A stretch of 64,000 nucleotides of DNA from Rhizoctonia solani (taxonomy: Eukaryota > Basidiomycota > Agaricomycetes > Cantharellales > Ceratobasidiaceae), in NCBI RefSeq assembly GCF_016906535.1, contig NC_057372.1:415501-479500 (forward strand), written 5' to 3'. A program made the position numbers and the translations under genes. Positions 58,407 to 64,000 of this stretch are shown here, piece after piece (position 1 is the stretch's first letter; every line of letters begins with the position of its first letter). Below the pieces are notes generated by a model. It did not search any database and was not told where the DNA came from. It was given only the letters and a program-made list of their open reading frames with translations.

Positions 58407-59761
58407 CTACTCAGAATTATGGATCCCCTCGCCGAATCTGCCTGCGTAGCATCGACTCTTTTCCTTTGAAATATGTCAATGAAATAATTTACTATAAAGA
58501 AATCACACCTTCGTGGCAAAATACGACGCTCTGCACCAGTCGAATCTACCAGTCACAAATATGGTATATGTATGGATAGCCAGATTAGCATAATGTACCA
58601 CCTCTCACGATTACAATAGCTCATTTAAAGCTAAAGTGACAATCAGAAATCAGAAAGCTAATTATGTTACCCCCACTACCACGCATGTTAACAAGCAAAA
58701 TAGTTCAAAACCTATTGAAATGACTATTGCGCAAATTTGTAGAGTAGATGCCCAGGATAGATATTGCTTTATAGAATAAAACTTAATTCTTGTCCCTAAC
58801 CTAGATATAGTTGCATGGCGCCCTATTTTTGCGAACGATACCGGCTCATCTCTACGACTGGTTATTTGCCCATTCTATTGACACAATATACACTTAGCCT
58901 TCCGAGCTACACGCCGCTGCCGTGAGATATAAGGTATGGATGCATAAAAAAGCGATGGATTATTGTAATATACGATCGGAGTCATAACAAGTCAGTGCGG
59001 GCAGGAAATCTGGCATGGGTCGCGCAGATGGGAACCGGGGCACCGAGATGCGAGTATGACTCGCAGGTCAGAGGTGGCCATCCGTGATGACAGGAATGGA
59101 GGTGGGTGGTAGGTGAAATGAAATAGAGTAAAGGAGGTTTGAGTGACCTCGTCACCTCAGAGATGCTGTGCGGGACAAACGGAAGTATATATGCGCAAAC
59201 CGAGCGCACAAAACGACAGAGATAAGATGAGTGAGATCAACTCAGTCACGTGATACGCATACGGGCAGGGGCGGCCCCACACCCAGCGGGTCAAATCCAG
59301 GCTTGCTGTTGCGTTATCACATTCCTGATGGTGTATTAACAACACCCCGAGGCGACTTGCAATAATTTCCACTACATCAGGCTAATAGAGACATTGTGCA
59401 GGTGGTGCAAATCAAAGAGACCAAGTGAGGTCTATACTTAACATAAGGATAATGACACGCGTATGCAGAGAGTAGATGGCGGTCCCGAGTATCACTTAGA
59501 TTTTATCTGGTAGGACAACCAAAACGGTGGAAGATCACTGTTTAGTAATTAGGTTAGCCCTAACTTTGACCCCATGCTCTCCCCACTGCAAACGGTCTAT
59601 CGATATACAACCAGCTGTACAAAGCTAAAGGCAATCCTTCCCTTCGGATAATAACTTTCCTCGGGCCTAAAAACACAAATAACAATAAGCCCAATTTCGA
59701 AGCTTAAAAGGGTTGGATTATTCTGATACATTTAGTACAGAGTTTTGGTACATATGCAGTG
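58407..59761. other. Intergenic region
   Basis: About 1.35 kb between P4 and the first dehydrogenase gene. I see no gene, RNA or clear repeat in it. Confidence 0.5.
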
Positions 59762-61052
59762 TTACGAGACTGCAGGATGGACGGCAGTGAAGCCTCCGTC
59801 GGTAGTAATCACTTGTCCGTGAACATAGTATCCAGCAGGAGACGCAAGGAACAACGCTAATCCACCCATATCAGCATCACTTCATGTAAACATTCAGCCC
59901 GCGTATCTAAGATATGACCAATATTACAACTTACTTTCCAGACCTATCAAATGGGATCGGCCTAAGACCTTGTGCGATTTTACTCGCTTCTTTTCCCGGA
60001 AGAGTGTGAGTACCTTGTTCGCCGGTCATTTCACTGGGGTAGACGCCTAATCACAACAATATACTTTATCAATATAGAGAAAGTGCTGGTGCACTCACCC
60101 GGAGCGATGGCATTTATTCGAACAGGTATTTTCTTGAGCGCCAATTCGGTTGCGAATATCTTGGTGAGTTGGATGTTTGCAGCCTTTGCTGAGTTGTACG
60201 CGAACTATCCACAAAGTGTAGAAACAAGAACGTGTTTGATTCAAGGCTATGATCTACCCACCTTATTTTCAGATATCCTGAGTTGTCCTGACATACTGCT
60301 GATGTTGATCACACCAGCACTCCATGCCCCGCGAGTTTCCGAAGCCTTGCTCAAGAGACCCAAGAACGCAGTGGTGACGAAAAATATAGAGGCTACATTG
60401 TTTCCGTACAAGCCCATCCAATCTTATAAGCCCTATATAAATTCATCACATCAATACCTATGACCAAATTCACTTACCTTCGACCTTTTCATTCTCAAAC
60501 AGCGCATTTCCGAGAGCCTCTGCACTCTTGTTCTCAGAGGCTGAGGGATCGTTGAAGAACATAGAAACGGGTCCAGTAATTGCAGCACTTTCGATCGCCA
60601 GACGTGGTGTCAAGCATGGCATGACATTCGCGAATTCGACTTACTTATTCACCAGAAGGTCCAGCTTGCCATCGTTCTCAGATATAGTCTTGACCGCATT
60701 CTTGATGCTTGTCTTGTTTGTCACGTCGAGCTCGATCCTATATCTTGCGTCAGTATGCCTTGGAACTAGTATAAAACACGTTTACTGCTCACGGAATGAT
60801 TTGACCCGCAACTTGCGGCGAGGTTTCCTTGGCAGTAGCTTCAACCTTTTCTCCCCTGCGACTACCAATATAGACTTTCGCTCCGTTAGCTGCCAAGGTT
60901 TTAGTAATCATCAAACCGCTATTAAGTTTTTAGAACCGCTAATATAGAATATCAGTTAAAGTCAGAAATACGTACATGCCGGTTCCGCCGCCGGTGACAA
61001 GTGCCACTCGTCCGCTGACATCGTAAAGTTTGTCTCGTAGTAGGTGGTCCAT
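59762..61052 (-). CDS. Short-chain dehydrogenase/reductase S1
   Basis: NAD(P)-dependent oxidoreductase, substrate unknown. Eight exons on the minus strand: 61052-60976, 60918-60793, 60737-60645, 60587-60478, 60422-60262, 60204-60099, 60046-59935 and 59879-59762, giving 300 residues. The Rossmann cofactor motif TGGGTGIG is near residue 20. ELDVT and the catalytic Ser in INISSMSG are present, as is the YNSAK (Y-x3-K) pair. The C-terminal GYYVHGQVITTDGG is typical. YIGSRRGEKV after strand 2 (Arg-Arg) favours NADP. All exon phases close. S2 next to it is a tandem duplicate. Confidence 0.9.
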
Positions 61053-61360
61053 GATGTATTTGACAAGCATCTCGATTCGAGGATGACTTAAATACCATGG
61101 GCGGAACTAACGAGAGCCTCCGCTATTTTTCTTCGATCTGAACGACTATGACATGTGGTATGATGTATGTGATGTATATGATGGTGTATGATGCGTTGGG
61201 ATGTTGCCGTCGGCGGGAGGCACGTGACTTGGATGGAAGGAAGTGTATGCGTTCCGGTTGGACCAAGATTTAAAACTGACATTGCTCAACAGATTTTATC
61301 TCAATCGCTATTCAAATAATATCATTCAATTAAAGTTCACTTGTATTACAAAAGATTCAA

Positions 61361-62603
61361 TTACGTGGGGTTGACAGCATCGAATCCACCATCGATACTG
61401 ATGATCTGTCCATGAACATAATACGCGGCTGGAGAAGAAAGGAAAAGAGCGAGACCTCCCATATCTATATCACTTTTGCCTCTATCAGCATCAAATATCT
61501 TGCATATGTTGTGGGCGCTTACTTTCCGGACCGCTCAAATGGAATCGGTTGCACACCTTGCGAAGCCTTGTCAACATCTTCCTTTCCCAGAGTGTGTTCG
61601 TCCTGGTGGCCTGTCATCTCACTTGGGAAAGTGCCTGTGTGGCTTGATTAGACCTGACGATCAGGATACTACTTGTAATTTACCTGGAGCAATCGAGTTT
61701 ACACGGACCGGAATCTTCCTAAGCCCAAACTCCGTGGCGAACATCTTGGTCAAGTGAATTATTCCGGCTTTAGATGAGTTGTAGGCCCACTACCAGGAAT
61801 TGTTAGATTAAAATACTGAAACATCAGGAAATCCTACCTTGGCCTGGGAAATCGAAGTGTCCAGACACGCTGCTGATATTGATCACGCACGCGGTCCATG
61901 GACCTCGTGTTCAGACGCCTTGACCAGCAATCCTAAGAACGCATATGTGACAAAAAACATTGAAGCAACATTATTTCCGTATAAGCCTTGCCAATCTGCG
62001 CACTTCGGTGTCAGGCGGAAATACAGATAATAAGGATTATATACGTGCCCTCCACTTTTTCATTTTCAAATAGTGCGGTTCCCACTGCTGCGGGGCTCTT
62101 GTTTTCAGGTACAGAGGGATCGTTGAAGAAGGGCGATGAAGGGCCTGTAATTCCGGCGCTACTCGAGTAAGAAGAAGATCGAATATGTAGACTGGTGTTG
62201 ACTTGCTTGTTAACGAGAATATCGAGTTTTCCTTCTTTCTCCTCAATGGTCTTGACGGCCTTTCGAATGCTATCCTTATCTGTGACATCGAGCTCTAACC
62301 TGTAAATAAAAAGTTTTTTTTTTACTGTATCAATGGGATATGCAACAATGAACTTACGGACAATATGTCCGGGAGTCTCCCGTGCGGTTTGTTGGACTTT
62401 TTCACCTCGTCGATGCAATGTATACTTTGGCACCGTTCTCGACGAGTGTTTGGGTGATCATGAGCCCGCTGGAGACATACGAAATATGAGTTTATCAAGA
62501 CCGGGATTAGATGTTATGGGCGCATACATCCCAGTCCACCACCGGTTACGAGGGCCACGCGACCCTTGACGTCGTACAAGTTGTTTCTGTTGAGGCGTTC
62601 CAT
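61361..62603 (-). pseudogene. Short-chain dehydrogenase/reductase S2, damaged duplicate
   Basis: Same exon plan as S1, 61361 (TAA) to ATG 62603. Marks: MERLNRNNLYDVKGRVALVT, ELDVTDKDSIRKAVKTI, YNSSK, YYVHGQIISIDGG. Compared with S1, one base is missing in the glycine-rich cofactor motif (GGTGGTGGACTGGG, near 62530) and another just after the second strand (near 62420). Both put the frame out, so as read it cannot give a functional enzyme. The rest of the frame is well kept, which means recent decay or sequencing indels. It lies about 310 bp upstream of S1 in the same direction. Confidence 0.75.
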
Positions 62604-64000
62604 TATATGAGTACTGCTAGAGGTGTGAGTCTTCCAGACGGAGATAAAGTGGCTATATATATTCGAGTTGAATTCTGGGTGAGTTGGTCGTCAATGACAT
62701 GCTATATGCAAATGATGCAGATGCACATGAGGTCGAACTTTGGATTTTTGGCAGAAGCTTACGGTACAGATTCAACGTGATATTCATCCGAAACCCCTTT
62801 AGCTTGGTTCATAAGAATCGTGCGGCTTGGAGGTTTCGCAACTTGCGAGCAAGAGTCCAAGTTCCACTTCAGCCCTAATTTGAAATGCTGATCAGAGTCA
62901 CCAGCCACACCGACCGCCACACCGAATTGTGTTCGACCACAAGAAAGGAAAGATGCACCGATTAGCTCTCGAACTATCTCAGTTAGTATAACCGGAACAC
63001 ATTCAATATTCATCTGGGACATTGTTCATTGGTTGTAGACATCTTCCGTTTTTGGATGGTATCCAAGTAAGTAAAAATCCCGACATCAGAAGTAATTGGC
63101 TACCATGCGCTACGGAAGAACACCAAACGCACTAAAAAAGCACCAAGATATGTCAAAATACGAATCTGCCGGGTTTCCTCGAGGTCCAACTCAACGAACG
63201 TGCGTATGAATAGGATTCTAGCATCAATGGGCCGACGAATCATAGACATCTTTTAAATTCAAACGTTCATGCAAGAGAGCCAACCAGTCCAGGAGAGGCG
63301 TACTGCCTTTTTCGTACTTGTCGCCTGATCGTTTCCAATTATCGCATGAGGCTTCCAATCTGTTTAGGCGCTTATTATTTATTATATGTCAGATCTATTC
63401 AATATTTCAGTATGATGTTATCTGGACATGATCAGAATTGAAAGAGGAAGGGAGTGATGAGGCTGCTGGCGAGGAAGAAGGGAGTGTATTCTTGTGTGAT
63501 GGTTACGGTATGAGTCGCTGGAGCCCCCTGTGAGAGGATAGACCACTTGGCTCAAGATGACGGACGTCCACCGGAATACTCTCCGTACAGCGCTCAAACT
63601 CGTCCGTCGGTGACGCTGGATCAAAAATGTATAAACTACCGCCGGTTCCGCAAGATTGATCATACTTGGATTGCGATTGTCAAACCGTTCTTGTCGTCAA
63701 TATCAAGTTTGACTGTGCATCAAAGTTAGTGCGTTATTATGAAAGCGAACTGCGGGGTACATTCCCGGCGGTCTCCTTCGCGACGTTTTAGTGCTTTTCG
63801 CCCCCTTGTCGGCAGCGAGACGAACGCCGTCCCTTTCGGCATGAGAGGTCAAGGTGCGCAGAAGGAGCCTGGAGGCCAAGAGGTGGCGAACTCAGTTGAT
63901 TGTGGGGATGGCTTACATGTTGCTTTGCCGCCGGTTACGGAACCGGTGTGATCAGTGACGTATCATTCACAAACAAGCAGCCTTCACCTTTAGGTAGCAA
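62604..64000. other. Right-edge region with one weak coding stretch
   Basis: 62604-63540 shows no gene. On the plus strand, 63547-63729 is open and reads like protein (PPEYSPYSAQTRPSV, FRKIDHTWIAIVKPF), followed by another open stretch at 63739-63951. This may be the 5' part of a gene running off the window, but I recognise no family and no splice set. Low support. Confidence 0.3.

Noticed and set aside
1..64000. CRISPR arrays, bacterial operons, Shine-Dalgarno sites
   Set aside because: No regularly spaced repeats; spliceosomal introns throughout show a eukaryotic nuclear sequence.

Overview
This looks like a chromosomal window from a filamentous basidiomycete. The coding genes carry many short introns (about 50-90 bp). 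They include a fungal-type farnesyl diphosphate synthase, a mitochondrial pyruvate carrier subunit, a Dsn1/Mis13 kinetochore protein and a Zn2Cys6 regulator. The left half is packed with Ty3/Gypsy chromoviruses. The overall style resembles Agaricomycetes such as Rhizoctonia, but that placement is inference.

Positions 1-33837 form one large nest of LTR retrotransposons. Two towers can be ordered from 5-bp target-site duplications. Tower 1: an old minus-strand solo LTR (J) holds element A (plus strand, TSD gtcca), whose pol is split by full-length element B (minus strand, TSD ctgga) and by a solo LTR (E1, TSD caatc). Tower 2: solo LTR H (TSD caaac) holds a 1.3-kb non-coding insert F and solo LTR G (TSD gcatg). 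G holds another solo LTR (TSD cactt) and element D (minus strand, TSD catgg). D's pol is split by element C (plus strand, TSD caatc). Between the towers are LTR pieces holding further solo LTRs (TSDs ggtat and tgctg). Element C alone keeps open gag and pol; A, B and D carry stops and frameshifts. All four elements have pol in the -1 frame relative to gag. Three keep the heptamer GGGAAAA just before the gag stop. The three families have a primer-binding site complementary to their own predicted mRNA 5' end, which indicates Tf1/sushi-type self-priming.

From 34.5 to 45.5 kb is an ordinary gene block: ERG20 (+), MPC1 (-, convergent with ERG20), an alpha/beta hydrolase (+), a TauD-like dioxygenase (-), DSN1 (+) and a Zn2Cys6 transcription factor (+). 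These are unlinked housekeeping or metabolic functions, not a visible pathway.

From 46.4 to 58.4 kb are four diverged paralogs (P1, P2 and P3 on minus, P4 on plus) of a helical, intron-rich protein family. Shared marks are FDxVF, (F/I)xEIWSSV-type and a C-terminal YAT-type motif. I cannot name the family. Two inverted copies of a 206-207 bp terminal-inverted-repeat element and a foldback repeat lie among them. From 59.7 to 62.6 kb are two tandem short-chain dehydrogenase/reductase genes, one intact and one broken in its cofactor-binding motif. The right edge (62.6-64 kb) shows only one weak coding stretch.
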